NCBI GenBank assembly: GCA_016617855.1
Contig: JAECUM010016851.1
Span: 1 to 64,000 of the forward strand
Direction of reading: 5' to 3'
DNA length: 64,000 nt
Source: Megalonaias nervosa
Lineage: Eukaryota > Mollusca > Bivalvia > Unionida > Unionidae
The position numbers and the translations under genes are program-made. The notes beneath the pieces were generated by a model. That model was not told where the DNA came from and searched no databases. It saw only the letters and a list, made by a program, of their open reading frames with translations. Positions 28,698 to 41,339 of the stretch are shown here, piece by piece; within the stretch, counting starts at the first letter, position 1; each line of letters begins with the position of its first letter.

Positions 28698-28734
28698 GTA
28701 AAAAGTTGTAGGGTTCACCCTCCCTGCTGCTTCT

Positions 28735-29648
28735 TGAAACATGATCTTGACTCTGTCTTCGTTGCAGTGGAGAGAAAGATGGCGCCATTGAGCAGAAAAT
28801 TGAGTGGATTAATATTACCTCATGACAACTATGGCAGCCACTTAGCCGAACGAGATAAGACAATTGACATTGAGCTAGAGAAGAAAAACTTTGAATTTGC
28901 CGGAAAAACGTTGGCTGAAATATGGTCACAGTTGACTGTAGAGAGTTATCCAACCATTGCTGAGTATATGGATCCATTAAATTCAGAGCTGATGGAACAG
29001 GTATATTGTGTAAGATCAAGTGACACCCATGTCCGCCCAAGCCAATACTTGCTTCAGATTCTGAAGTGTGATAACATGTGCTGTTCGTTCGAAAGCACGA
29101 AGCTCATACTTCAGCGTGATAAAAGACAGATTTCTTCCTTCTCCTTTACCCTTTGTTCAAACATGTGAAGGGTTTAAAGTTCCAGAACGAACAACAGATG
29201 GAGCCTTGCACAAATTTCCATCCTTATTTGCAACTCAATGTCTCAAAACGGAAGACATTCCACCTCGGTCAGCAAACACATATCGGACAATTCCTTACGA
29301 TCTCTATTGCCCTTCGCTTCAATCTGTGCTGAATGAGAGAATTTGCAGGAAATGCCACTTCATCTCTCTGGTCATGCTTCGCAGTCACTTCACAAACAAA
29401 TAGCAGTTCCATCGAAGTTCATCAGACCAATAAGAATCCCTGCTAGAAGGCCACACTAAATGATGGTCATACTAGCAAATGCAGAGAATGGAGAAAGTGT
29501 GGATTGGATTGACGAGGAGGAGCTTGATTTGGATGGAATTTCCCTTCCAATAAACGATGTTAATCTAGAAACAAATGGATTTCTTGTTTGTTCACTGGAG
29601 GAGCATCTTACTTTGCCTTGGGATAATGACAACTATGAAGATAAATAA
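28735..29648 (+). pseudogene. Transposon-associated protein remnant with C-terminal Cys/His motif
   Basis: Plus-strand coding sequence begins abruptly outside the E1 right end and contains APLSRKLSGLILPHDNYGSH and KTLAEIWSQL. Near 29,090 the frame changes by one and continues as RSSYFSVIKDRF, FPSLFATQCL and YDLYCPSLQS, with a zinc-finger-like end ICRKCHFISLVMLRSHF to a stop at 29,403. After a short interruption an acidic frame (29,460-29,648) follows. The series resembles uncharacterised proteins repeated in many invertebrate genomes, probably transposon-derived. I cannot assign a transposase family. It is broken and its 5' part is missing. Confidence 0.55.
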
Positions 29649-29649
29649 T

Positions 29650-32600
29650 TCATTTACAAATACTTCAGATTTTAAACACTTAGAATTTTTGTGGATTTCT
29701 TGAAACTTTAATGTTAGTGAGAACTGAAGTGATTGATGTGTTTAATTTACGTTTCATTTGTTTTTTTGTTTAAAATTAATTTAATTTTTTAATTTTTTTA
29801 TATAAACTTTTAACTAGCCAAGTCATTGTAAACGCCTGATTAATTAAACACTATTGTGCATAAAAGATTGTTGATTTGTCTGTATAGTTAACTGATTTAC
29901 ATTATATTCACTTTTCAGTATTACAAAACATTGTGGAAAAAAGGGGGTGGGGTTAAGAGATTTGTGACGTCACATAGAGGGGTCTGGGATTTTGTGACGA
30001 AATGTGACGGGGGGGGGTATAACAAAAATGGCAAATATTGCGTGGCGTCATATGTGGACGACCCCTGTAGACAAAAATATTATTTTACTCCATTTCTATG
30101 ACATAAAGATAAAGGTCGAAAATCAGAAACTTTTGACGAAAATATTATTTACTCTCATTGTTATGACCTGATTATAACGGTCTAGAATCAGATACTGTAG
30201 TCGCAAATTAACTTTTACTTCCATTCGATTTCTATTAAATTGATGCTCGTCAGTTCTGATTTGCCAATACTTAAACTTCTTGTTGCTTTCCACTCTTAAT
30301 TAGAGAGATACATTATTGTAGATTTAATGTTTCATACTCAAAATAAAATCTATTTTAATGTAACCTTCTCGCCACATGTACACTAATGCCAACACTGAGG
30401 TAACAGTTTTGATTGAAATAAGTAGTTCATGATCTTATTTAGTATTTTACAAACAAGAAATTCTTTTCGAAGCAAGTTATGACCTCCATTTTGGAAAACA
30501 AAGTTGTTATGTGTTGAGTAGTCTCTTAACATGCTAAGTCGTGCAAATCTATTATGTGAAATAAGAACTCAGCGAACAAAAATGTACAAGCAAGCGCATG
30601 ACATTATACTTGTCTCATATATTACTTATGTATGATTATATTAAAACGGGTGATACAGTGCATATCACCTGTCTGAGTTTTCATATACCTATTTAAACGA
30701 CTGAAACAAAGGAAACAGCTGCATTTTAACAGTATTAATTGCACTACAACACGATCACTGTAGCTATATAACACAGAAGACCAAACCAATCGACACAACC
30801 CCAATGGTTATACATATTATCAGACCCAACAAAAGGAAACAAGCCCACTGGTTATACATAGTACCAGATCCAACAAAACGAAACAAGCCTACTGGTTATA
30901 CAGAGCAAGAGTACGCATGTCTGAAGCATTTGTTAATAATACCCATTTGCCGAGACAGTAGTCACACGTTCGAACATCAGAGGTGACAATCTGGCATGTT
31001 CAAGTACAATACATGGGATAATGGTTTGAGATAAATGGATAGTTGAAGTGTTTATGTCTCATCAGAATAGGAACATGCAGAACGTACTTGGGAATGTGGA
31101 ATTATAAATTCATACAGTTAAAATTATATATCTTTTCCAAGAAGTACACTTTATTTTCCTTACTATGGTTAGATGAGAGGATATTGGTGGGTGGTGGTAT
31201 TTCCTATATGTATGTCAGCGTTTGTACGACTGCCTCACTTCTACTGCTGGTTCCAGAAGATTCAACCCATCTATGTGAAATTTCAGTTGCATCTGCCAGT
31301 TTTTATAAGACACTTGCCCGGATGAAAGAGTAAGTGGAACCTGTCCAAAATTATCTTCGTGCTTGAGTGGAAGGTGCAACGGGTTCCGAAAATTCTTAGA
31401 GTTGCCTAATAAACTTGAACCGCCATTATTTGGTCTCTTTTTACCAGGTGGTAGAGGGGGTGCTTTTATGGGTATCAACCGATATCTAAGTAAACAGTTA
31501 CAAGTATTGAAGGAGGATTAGGTTTTGCTTTTATTGAAATGTTCTTCTTATCGGTAGCATCTGTCCCTGAAGGATCAAAATTTCAATTACCGCGACCCAG
31601 GTCACGAAAAAAATCTTCTGTAACAATGTAAAGTCAGAAAATATTTCTTTGTTAGAATATAACAAATCATTATCGTTAACCGTTTCGATGGATTCGTTGT
31701 TTAATGCGGAGAGGCGGTGCTATGGTCTGCTTTTAGGTGTGTCACATTTTCTAGCAGGAATAATGTTATAATTATTAAAAGAACCTAAACAATTTCCTGG
31801 GCACAGCACGCCGATACAACTTCACGCAGCGAAGGTCTAAATGCTTATGTGAAATTGATTCACCACAGAACCCAGTTTAGAAGTTACTGAAATTGTGCAA
31901 TATTATATACTATACACATTTTCTTTACGACTGTACGACTATATATCTTGTATTTTAGTTTTTTTGTACACCTTTGATGGAACAGCAATATAACGCATCT
32001 GTTGTTATTCACGTATATCTTACACATACATAGTAATTGAAAAGCTAAGTACTGCTGTCATCCTCACACCTAGAAAAAGGATAACATAATTTATTTGCAT
32101 GCAGGGAATCATAAAATCGTGCACTGATATAAATTTTGTATCGGAAGTATAACACATAATGCATAAAACAGTAACATTTTTATGGATAGATTGTGGTAGC
32201 CGATAAACCGTCTGTGTGTATGTTTTTAAGTGCTCTTTTGGTGACTAAACCAATGGGTCTATGTCTGTGTAGTTAAGTGTTCAGTGAGGTACCGTGCTAG
32301 TGGATCTATGTGCGTTCAATCTTTTCTTCTTAAATATGTGAATCTGAGCAGCGATTTGAGCATTTCTTTAGAGTGGATACACATTTTTTTCTACCAAACA
32401 AAGTACAAAGTCTGTTTTCATGATGAAATTTATTTGTGGCAACCATTATGAATGATAAACAGTTTTAACCTTTGGCTATGGTCTGGCTGGACTAATATTA
32501 TTTTGAACCGAGTAAATTTGTTTGAATCGGAAATATTTGCATAATGTTCATCAGCAGAGTTTCTAATTTCAGTATAAGATATTCAAAATAAGTATTCATT

Positions 32601-34563
32601 GACATCCTCTTGTTGGACACTATATATATAATTCATATGAATAAAAATTGTTTGAATATGCTAACAGGAAATTAAATAAGTATTATGGTATTTAAATTTA
32701 CGATTATTTGGGTGGGTTTACCGTTACTTCATATGTTCTCCAGTATTCCAGATATTAACCATTGCACTGAGTGCTATCTCCAGAAATCTAGGCAGTAACC
32801 ATTTGTCAGGAGGTGGTGGGATAATGTGAGAAATCCCTATTCCTTATTAGTTTTGGCTATCGTTATCTAGGAGATGATCGACCACGGCATTATTGGCCGG
32901 ATCGAGTAAACAATACAATATGAAATTATGAATGGAATAACAGAGATCTGGGCAGAGATATGGAATAGAACAGCACGAGCCGCCGTATGTAAAATAAAAC
33001 AATTTAATCAGTTACATAAACAAAATGAAATTGAACATGACAAATGAATGATTCACTTTGTCTTAGAAATTGAGATACAAAATGTATGCGAAATTCAGTT
33101 ATCCGATCTGTTACACTGACAGAACAAATTTCATCATATGATTGAGTGATCGAATTCAAATTGCCGGCATATCAGCATCATCTGGTACTTACGGGCTTTT
33201 CCAGATCACTGTTGGTGATAGGTTGGAATTGCTTTATCTCTTCGGAGTCACCTACTGTTTTGGCTGTAAAATGTGGTCTTTTCACACTGTGCAATGCAGT
33301 ATATAGCTACTTTTTTCTTCAAGTAAAAAATATAATACCCAACCTAAGTAGGTGTCAGGGTTTTTTTTCTTCTCCTGGGATCAAACAATATTTCCAATCT
33401 CTTTTACGTCAGATATCGTCTATCGTAATTTAACAGAATAAGCTATGGTCAGTTCGCAACCTAATACCCACAACCCGCATAACGTGCATTTGTGTCTTCC
33501 TAGCGGCTCCTCGCAATCCTAACTGGAATTTTGACATAATAATTAGACCTCTCAGATAACTATTACTGCCCCGATATGTCTATAAATTGCCAGCTGAGCT
33601 ATACCTGTCGACATACACACCTAATGCTTACACCATCGATTCTCGGTTGAAAATAATTCACAACATAATTACATAAGGAATTAATGGACTTCACTCCTTG
33701 TCCTAACTACGTCACTTTGCTAATTACCGATTCATTGACATACCTTTCCAGACACAGAAAAATCAATTCTCAGCATACATGATACAAATCATTTAAGACA
33801 GATAATTTATTTTTCTAAACAGAAATGCATGAGACCTTTACGATACATGATTTCTATTAAATACAAAATAAATAAATCCGAACTCATTCATATAATACAT
33901 GAGTCATATAATAATTGAGACAAATTGCAAGGAAACAATTACTCTGAACTCAAGGAAAAATAGATTTATGAATTTAAAATGAATAAATTAAACTAATAAT
34001 TACAATTTTATCTCAATGAACATATATTGTATGCATTTGACTCGCACATTTCTATAAAGTCGAAACTCTCACCTTTTGTGTCCCTCACTTTCCGGCACGC
34101 GCTCCCTTAGGACAATCTAAAGAAAAATACTTATTATTTCCCGGAACTCAAAGTCTGGCTCTCCCCAGAACGTAGGCTAATTTTGCGAACTGAATTTCTT
34201 AATAGCTTGAATTCTGTCTGGAAACCCGCACCCCCTCGTTTGGCTCAGCCAGATATAATTACTTTCTTTACCCCAACATTGTATCACTCCCATATAAGTC
34301 AGAATAGTCCTCTCTAGTCCGCCTTTGTTAGTAACTATTCTGGAAAATATCATTTTATGACATCTGTTTTCAAATGGATCAATGGTTTCTAGTCAATATT
34401 GGCATCTTCCATGTCTCTGACCGTTATCAAACGGAACCTAATTAAAATTCAGTTCATGCCTCCAAGCAGGAGAGGTTAACTATTACAAACTGCCAAGCTA
34501 CTGCGGGCCCAGCCAGTACATCACTTTTAATGCTTACGTGTCTTGCTGACCACGAAAAACTGT
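29650..34563. other. Long stretch without genes between E1 and E2
   Basis: About 4.9 kb of AT-rich sequence with only short random frames. Near 29,965-30,075 there is a GC-richer block with GTGACGTCAC and GGGGGGG that ends TGGACGACCCCTG; I associate such blocks with DNA-transposon termini, so it may be the 3' end of the broken gene at 28,735-29,648. A two-and-a-half-copy 44-bp repeat lies at 30,806-30,905. Nothing else is recognised. Confidence 0.5.
30806..30905. repeat. 44-bp tandem repeat, 2.3 copies
   Basis: GGTTATACAT starts at 30,806, 30,850 and 30,894, each followed by similar sequence with CCAACAAAA and GAAACAAGCC. Confidence 0.85.
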
Positions 34564-34829
34564 AGTAGTCTTATCTGCGGGGGTTTCTGGCTCAAAACCC
34601 TATCTTGTTTGGACGACAACATCATCCTCCCCCCCCCTTCCATGGCCCCCTCAAGTTAGTCTAAAAAAATACGAAAAAAAACTTTGTTGAGACAACAGCG
34701 TCTATTTCATAATCGTTTACCCGTCGAGGACATGTTTTTGAATCGTCGCCGTCGTCAAACAAAATAGGGCTTTGATCCAGAAACACCCCTTTATATAATA
34801 CTACTGATATTTCACACAAAATTGCTAGC
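34564..34829 (+). repeat. E2 left terminal inverted repeat
   Basis: Runs from AGTAGTCTTATCTG to AAAATTGCTAGC and pairs with the reverse complement of 53,938-54,211 at roughly 88-90 percent by eye, including CCATGGCCCCCTCAAGTTAG and TTTACCCGTCGAGGACATG. A C run near 34,629 differs in length between the two ends. Confidence 0.95.
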
Positions 34830-35459
34830 CATCGTTATATCTGATATTTCACATAATAATTGCTATACCTAACATTCACACAAAATTCCAGTCCACTATT
34901 AGTAACTCGCTGTGACTTGCAGGTTTAAATCTGATCAATAAAATGAATGTGCTATTAATATCTCGCTGAGAGTTTACAAAATAATCAATAATAGCAAATA
35001 TTACAACAGACGCTCCAAGGAGATTAGTTTCTGCTTCGTACAGTTATATATCTAAATTTCATCTGTATCTCTGTAACAACTCGGTAGTCGTGTGGATAAG
35101 GTGTACGGACAAGCGTTAGATCGACTAGTGGAAACTACTTTATGTGTTTGCGTCCAGAAAAATGCGATCGACATATTGTCTCGCGTTCAGCGACAGAAGC
35201 AATTATATAATTTGGGGAGCGCCTGCGGGCATTGAAAAGGACGTGATATACTTGTACGGGTAATTATATAATTATAAAAGAAACTAATTTCCAGGTGTAA
35301 CTTGCCCGGCACCTCCAAACCTCAAAGTGCCTGGGGTTCGCTTAGGGGGTGTATTTTATTACAAACTCTCGCGCTCAGCAATCCCACAAGTACAAAATTT
35401 TGAAAATCAGCCTGGACAGTCCTCTGAATCTCTAAAATTTCGTTTTTTACTATCCTTAA
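34830..35459. other. E2 left non-coding region
   Basis: Contains repeats of (A)TTTCACACAAAATT near 34,810, 34,849 and 34,879 next to the inverted repeat, then sequence without a recognisable gene. Diverged minus-strand 3' regions of E2 genes may extend into it. Confidence 0.45.
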
Positions 35460-35981
35460 CTTTTAAATGAAATCGCCAGCGATTTTACATAAAAATTTTC
35501 TGGGTATCTTTTTTCGTATTTCGCAACTCTGTTCGGTATCATATGTACCAGCAAATCGTCTTTGACTCGCAGTGCCCGTATCAGATCTAACATTATAAAC
35601 TTTTTACCTCTGATATAAGCTCGAAGTTGATTAAGACTTTTATTATAAGTCGCTGTTGCTGTTTTACACGAAGTATTTTTATTCTCGTATTTTGGCCCGA
35701 AATTTTTATTTATTGTTGATTAAAAAAAATATACCTATCCCCGACACAATTAACAATAATGGGTTTGCAGTTCCACCGGTTGTAGCAATTCCATCTGTTG
35801 TTAGTAATATTGGAATATAATTCAGCGCGCTTATTTTATTTTGATGTAATATTTTCTGTTGCGTCTGATACAGTAAATATTTTTTATGGTAATATTTATA
35901 GTATTTGATCAGCTCGTCTATATCGTTGTCTTGGAGACCAGATGAAATATGATTGAAGTCTATTATTTCTTTTTTCGTCAT
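35460..35981 (-). pseudogene. E2 membrane protein remnant
   Basis: The minus-strand ATG at 35,981 opens 91 codons with a Tyr/Lys-rich helix (ELIKYYKYYHKKYLLY) and two hydrophobic stretches (ALNYIPILLTTDGI and PLLLIVSGIGIFFLI), ending at a stop near 35,706. Reading continues in a shifted frame with a Cys-containing helical region (SCKTATATYNKSLNQL) to about 35,470. The order of charged helix, two hydrophobic spans and Cys-bearing helical tail matches the E1 membrane protein at 19,272-19,808. The sequence ends at a palindrome AAATCGCCAGCGATTT. Confidence 0.6.
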
Positions 35982-36000
35982 TATGAAACTGGTTTTGTAA

Positions 36001-36416
36001 TTATTTCAATAGCAGTAGTAAAAATGTTTTCATCTGAGTTTTATCGATCAGAACACTAAAGTTTTTATTGACAGGAACGGCAAGAAATTCTCTGTACTGA
36101 CCATACACATCAGATGAGATATCATCATATCTTATATCTGGTAAAACTGGGGATGAAAATGGAGAGTCAAAATGTGTTGGTATTTCAGTAATATCATTAA
36201 CTATCACCATAAATATCTTCTGTTTCGTCGACTAACGACATAAGATAACTGAACCAGTTTAAAATGTTTAAGTACTAGATGTTGCCTGAGAATTGAATAA
36301 GCTGTTGCAAAGTTTAAAAGACTGAGAATATCAGCTTCCCTTATATATATGGCGGGTAGCTTTAGGTATCCAGCGATCAGCTGTTTGATATTTTTGTATT
36401 TTTCAGTCAGTAACAT
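36001..36416 (-). pseudogene. Two small uncharacterised frames of E2
   Basis: Minus-strand frames at 36,416-36,204 (70 codons, LAGYLKLPAIYIREADIL-like) and 36,210-36,001 (69 codons, acidic start VIVNDITEIPTHFDSP) overlap by a few bases and could be pieces of one decayed gene. No family is recognised. They lie between the membrane-protein and helical-protein remnants on the same strand. Confidence 0.35.
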
Positions 36417-36429
36417 TCCAGCTTCTTTT

Positions 36430-37225
36430 GTATAGTTCTTTAATGCAATTCTTTAGAACTATTTTGTACTTCATAATCTTCGTCAATAATATTTTTTACA
36501 GTTGGAATTTCGTCAAGCTCTTGATTAAACATATCTCGTTCGACATCATCATATAACTCAATCCTGGACTCAATTTCTGATACTGCGTGTAGTGCAGCAT
36601 TAATGTGATTTACGTTTTACTTATCTTTATCGCTGCTGAGAGAGTCTATCAAAAGATATGCTGTTGTTAGCAGTTTAGTGTCAGTACTGTTGTCGACTAT
36701 TTCTAACAGCGTCTTGTTATCATAATAATCCATACCGAGTACACGAATTACTAAACGTTTAGCAAATGTGTCCTTGAGCTTACGAGTTTTTTTTAGAAAC
36801 TTGTGTTTCCATGTTTCAGCTAGTTTGTCAAGCCCGTCGTGAATCTTCTTTAGTCCCTATTGCTCTGGTTTCTTGCCACCATGAAATTTTGTTTTTACAA
36901 GGTTAGATTTATCAATAGTCAAAACATTTTCTTTATTTAGCTCGAGCGGTGTAATTATCAAACATTGTTCAACCTTTAGTCGCCTCTACTCGCAGTCGCC
37001 TACAGGACAGTATTTGCAAAATTATATCTAAGTCTCTGATCGTGTATCTCATTTCTGAAACTCTAGCAAAGTTATCGCTGTTCTCAGTTAAATGGGTGAA
37101 TCTAAAGTTAATTGTTTCATTCGAGCAATTATATTTATCGCTCTTGCCTCTTCCACACTCTCTGGGTCTAGCGAATCAATATCAGCTATTTCAATCTCTT
37201 GTCGAGTTTAGTATAAAATTATAAA
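36430..37225 (-). pseudogene. Uncharacterised helical protein remnant of E2
   Basis: On the minus strand, protein-like sequence can be followed over about 250 codons with several breaks: REIEIADIDSLDPESVEEA near 37,200, TPLELNKENVLTIDKSNL near 36,940, KIHDGLDKLAETWKHKFLKK near 36,840, and an acidic end around 36,500. Composition is helical and charged. I cannot assign a function, but the long protein-like reading inside E2 supports a decayed gene. Confidence 0.45.
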
Positions 37226-37276
37226 ATTCTTTTGCGACTCTGATCGATGGAGATTAATAGACATTATAGATTACAA

Positions 37277-38830
37277 TTACATTGAATCGTTGAGTGTATA
37301 TATCTGAAACATAGACAAACCTGGGTAAGGGCCCTCAGCTCCGAAAACAAAGCCTGAAATACAGTACTTTTTTGTGCTCACTGCAGGATCAAGTGTAAAT
37401 TGTTGAAAAGCACTAGCATAAATATTCGATACCGTATGCAGGTTAGTAACTCTAAAGTTATCATTCGATCCTTCTAGTTGCCAGTCATAAAATCTTCCAA
37501 CATTAGCATTTATTCGACCTCGTAGCTGAAATTTCCAAATCACAACGGCCTCTGGACACTGTATTTTGATCCAAAAGCCACTTTTCTTTCCGTCTATGAC
37601 CCACTAAAACCCGTCAGACAGAGGGCTGTTAAGCGAAAACGCATAATCTGGCATATTCTCCGAATAATAAATTGATGCACTTGCAACAAAACCCCAACGA
37701 TTATTGATAGCATCTGCAAGATGTGGAATGTGACCGACACTATTTTACCTCGTTTAGTACTACCACCAATCGCTTGCGATTTAGTAACACTATCCACGTA
37801 CTGTTTATTGGTAAGATCGGATGTAGATACAGGCACGTACGTAGAAGTTATCTTATTATCAACCATATCGATCGCATCTGTTACCATACCACCAGATTTT
37901 TTAAGATAATTGGCATCTGCAGAAGTAATTGCACTTGCTGATGCTGCACGTATTTCAGCGTCAACATAAAATCTATTGCTAGATTAAATGGGACAACCGG
38001 ATTGTGGGTCGTTGTTATTTTATTCGAGCCCATGTTTAACATACCTGTAATTGTACCACCGGTTTGCTTAACGTAGAGTGCATCAGCAGCTCGACCTGAT
38101 ATATCAATTGCACTGTTTGTTGCAGTAATTGATCTCTGGTCAACATACAATCTATTTGTAATATCATATCCAGCAGTTGCGCTATATGACGTTGTTATCT
38201 TATTCGATCCCATATTTAACGCGCTAGTCATCGTATCGCCTGATTTTATTACAAAGTTGTCCTTGACAAACTTTACATTTGTTACAAAATCGTTATTGGT
38301 CAAAGTTATATTATCAAGCTGGGTGTTAAATATTGATTTCCCATCCATATCTAGCGCGCCAGTCATCGTCCCACCAGATAATGACAACTAAGAATTATCT
38401 ACCGAGCTACGTTGTGCATAGCTTACCGCCTGTTAATTATTTATGTTACGGGGGGGGGGGGGATTCGGTCTCAAGATTTACAATCTTATTTTTAATCATA
38501 TTGATATTTCCGGGCATCTTTCTACCAGTTATTGACATCTTACTATTGCTGACACCATTAGGTTGGGCAAAACTTACTGCTTGTGAGTTATCTACGTCGA
38601 TAGGTGGATATGTTGTCTCAAGGTCTAGCACCTGACATACTTAACTTACCAGTCATCTTTCCACCCAACAATGATAATTTACCATTACTGACAGCATTTA
38701 GTTGTGCAAAGCTTACTGCTTGCGAGTTATCTGGGTTGATTGGTGGACATGTTGTTTCTACATCTAGCACTCGTTGTCCTGACATTATTTGGTTGCCGGT
38801 CATTGTGTCACCGGATCGCATAAGATAATT
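37277..38830 (-). pseudogene. Phage-tail-fibre-like protein remnant (E2)
   Basis: Minus-strand frames spread over 1.5 kb repeat a tail-fibre signature: RSGDTMTGNQIMSGQRV near the start, GGKMTGKLSMSG, SGGTMTGALDMDGKSI, SGDTMTSALNMGSNKITT and TGGTITGMLNMGSNKITT, often followed by a YVD-type turn. The C-terminal part (37,543-37,277) has a jelly-roll-like composition (LRGRINANVGRFYDWQLEGS). The gene is broken at several points, including a run of 14 G near 38,450. It corresponds to the E1 fibre at 18,162-19,261 but with more repeat units and in the opposite relative orientation to the capsid cluster. Confidence 0.75.
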
Positions 38831-38939
38831 TTGTGAATTAGCTCATGTTATTGTAATTGCTGCTGACATTTTGTGCACATGTTATACGATGGGCATAACA
38901 CACTTTGATACCGATTGAGCAATAAAAAATAAACACAAT

Positions 38940-39630
38940 TTTGAGTTACCAGATTGTCATTTCCTGATAGTAGGACGTACTGGATCTGGCAAAACAAACT
39001 TGCTAATGAACTTGCTACTGAACGACATATTCAACTACGATTGGGTATATATTTATACGATCAATTCCCAGCAGGACAAATATGAGTTGCTGAACGAGTA
39101 CAACGAAATACTAAAGAATGAATTTGATGCTGGCGAAGATATATTTGTTATATGGACACACGAAGATCTTGTTCCAGTTGCCGAGTTAGACTCGGACGAA
39201 CATAAGATTATCGTTTTTAATGAGCAATGCTGAGATGGACAAGATCAAATCTTACTTTTCGTTGTCAAGAAATCGAAGATGTAATGCAATTTATCTTGCC
39301 CAGGTTTTTATAACGTCGATCGTTTTATCAGAAGAAATACAGATTGTTTTATATTGTTTAACAGACTTGACAATATTGACGTGCAAAACATATCACGAGA
39401 ACAATGGGGTGATGTTTCCAGAGACAAACGTGAGATATATCATGAGGCCGCTCATGGAGATCAGTTTTTTCTTATTCAATAAACTTGCAGAGATACCAAA
39501 CACATGTTTCGATGCGGAATGGAACGGTTCTATGATTGTAAAGAAGTATGAAATTAATGCATTATTCACAATAATGGATAAGGCGCGGATAAATCTAACT
39601 AAAGAACTATACTGCTGCAAGAACTGCGTT
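38940..39630 (+). pseudogene. Packaging ATPase remnant (E2)
   Basis: The Walker A motif GRTGSGKTNLLMNLLL starts near 38,972, a typical FtsK/A32 P-loop, and Walker B with flanking IIVFNE lies at about 39,205-39,225. A frame change at about 39,220 leads into SNAEMDKIKSYFSLSRNRR and AIYLAQVFI, the equivalent of the E1 segment containing VIYVTQRYTQIP. A shifted tail reaches about 39,630. The homology to the E1 ATPase in motif order is clear; the breaks make it non-functional. Confidence 0.8.
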
Positions 39631-40720
39631 TAAGAAAAAAGTTGAGCAAGAACGTGCTGGACAACAACAAACCGCAAAAGAAACTGCTAGACTCTTTAAG
39701 CCTGTCACCGAATCTGTACCTGGCAAACAACTCGGTTTTGATAAAGTATCACCAGAGGATCTAGAAAAACTAAAAGAAAAAGGTTTGCGAGGACTACTCG
39801 AGGAAGGACAAAAGAATGGTTCTGAGGATATTATTGCAAAAACTGCTTCTGCACGCGAAGACGTAAGAAAACAACAACAAAAATCATATGATGATATTTT
39901 GTTTTAAACTAAGTTTATCGGAAAAAAGCAAAATGAACTAGCAGAAAATTTAAGAAAATTCCAGAATGTAATGACTAGTGGATCTGAAAAATGTATTTTA
40001 AGGGTAAGACATATTGAAAAAACTACCAGCAAGTTTATACCAGAATATTCCAGAGACTACTTAGAGTTTCTAAAGAAAAATAAAATATACATCGACATGA
40101 CAAAAAGTTAAAATTAAGCGAAGATGAATACGAAAATGTTATCTCAGATCTTGAATCTTACATTTATGAATTAGAAACTTTATGATTTGACCAGCGATGA
40201 TTATAAATTTGCTAATTTTACAGAAAATGAAAAATTTTATGAGAATGTTGTTAATCTTGTGAAAGATAATATGAACGGAATCATAACAAATAATATATAC
40301 CGAACAATACGAAAATATAAACCAAAAAGGGGTAGACGGCTATAAAAATCGTTTGGCACAGTTTTAGGTGAAGTTTCAAATGAAAAATATTTAAGAAAAT
40401 AAATAAATTATTTTATACACTTCTGATGCTTATCTCAAAAGGATCTACCTCGAAATAAAAAACAAGGTGAACAAGATGAACAAAGTGAGTCATATGACTC
40501 ACATGTTTCATTCAAATCTGTTGAAGGAGAAGGATTAAAGATCTTAACTCATCCGCGGATATTATTGATCGACTGATGCTGCTAATTTCATCGAAAGAAG
40601 CTGGAAACGTAAGCGCAGCTATCGACAACGAAATAGTTGATATACTTGATCATCGATGATCGAACGGATCTTTAACGACGGACGAGTATCATGTGCTACA
40701 CAGCGACCTAATACGCTAAC
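39600..40720 (+). pseudogene. LFKP-motif virion-cluster protein remnant (E2)
   Basis: Starting near 39,630 a frame reads KKKVEQERAGQQQTAKETA, then LFKPVTESV, the counterpart of LFKPITETT in E1. Later pieces include IDRLMLLISSKEAGNVSAAI near 40,570 and TTDEYHVLHSDL near 40,680, matching the C-terminal order of the E1 protein. Middle parts are scrambled by frameshifts. It follows the ATPase directly. Confidence 0.7.
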
Positions 40721-40769
40721 TCAAAACTATCTTAATTTTATATGTGAACAATAAAAAAATATGTCTTAA

Positions 40770-41160
40770 ATGACATTGATACTTGTCTCATCTCAAGCAA
40801 CATCGAAGAGCGCGAACGTTTCAGTTTCTTTTTATAATCCTGTTATCGAACTTGATCCTAGGTCCCCAAAGCAATATGAGATCGGATTAGTATCAGCTAC
40901 TGTTTGGCACTCAATGGCAGATGTTAGAACTAACGTCAACGATGATTTTACCTTCGGGGTCAAAACCAATGGCGTCATTGATTGGAAATCTGTTATGATA
41001 CCACAAGGCACCTACAACGACACAGATATCGACAAAACGATAAAGTATATTATAACCGCTGGCAATAGTGGTATATCATCTAATAATTTCGAGACCATTT
41101 CGAACTACAACACGTTACGAGCAAGAATAATACTAAAAGAACAAATTGTTTATCGATCTT
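40770..41160 (+). pseudogene. Penton N-terminal remnant (E2)
   Basis: The ATG-initiated 130-codon frame begins MTLILVSSQATSKSANVSV and contains PKQYEIGLVSATVWHSM, DWKSVMIPQGTYNDTDI and a GNSGISSNNFETI loop, matching the order of the E1 penton start (SLSSTNPEFSVNFPTAIPA, EIALAQLRVYYSWPNI, WQIVSIPTGSYQIEQI). It stops at about 41,161 and I do not find the C-terminal half; short shifted frames follow to about 41,340. Confidence 0.75.
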
Positions 41161-41339
41161 AGCAGCCAAAACACAGTCGGATTATGATTTGATAAACAAC
41201 AATAGCACCATCATCAGAAAGAGCACGTGCGATGATAATGACGACAAAAAAATTGTTGTCACCTGCCGGAGAAGATATTGTTAGAAAGCTAATAACACGA
41301 GCTAAACCTCGGAGTGCTAGCATTCGGCTTGATGTTACT

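Noticed and set aside
12922..28703. Six-base target-site duplication around E1
   Set aside because: Bases outside the AG...CT ends (TGTACG left, GTAAAA right) do not match, and inverted similarity continues outward, so I do not claim a duplication.
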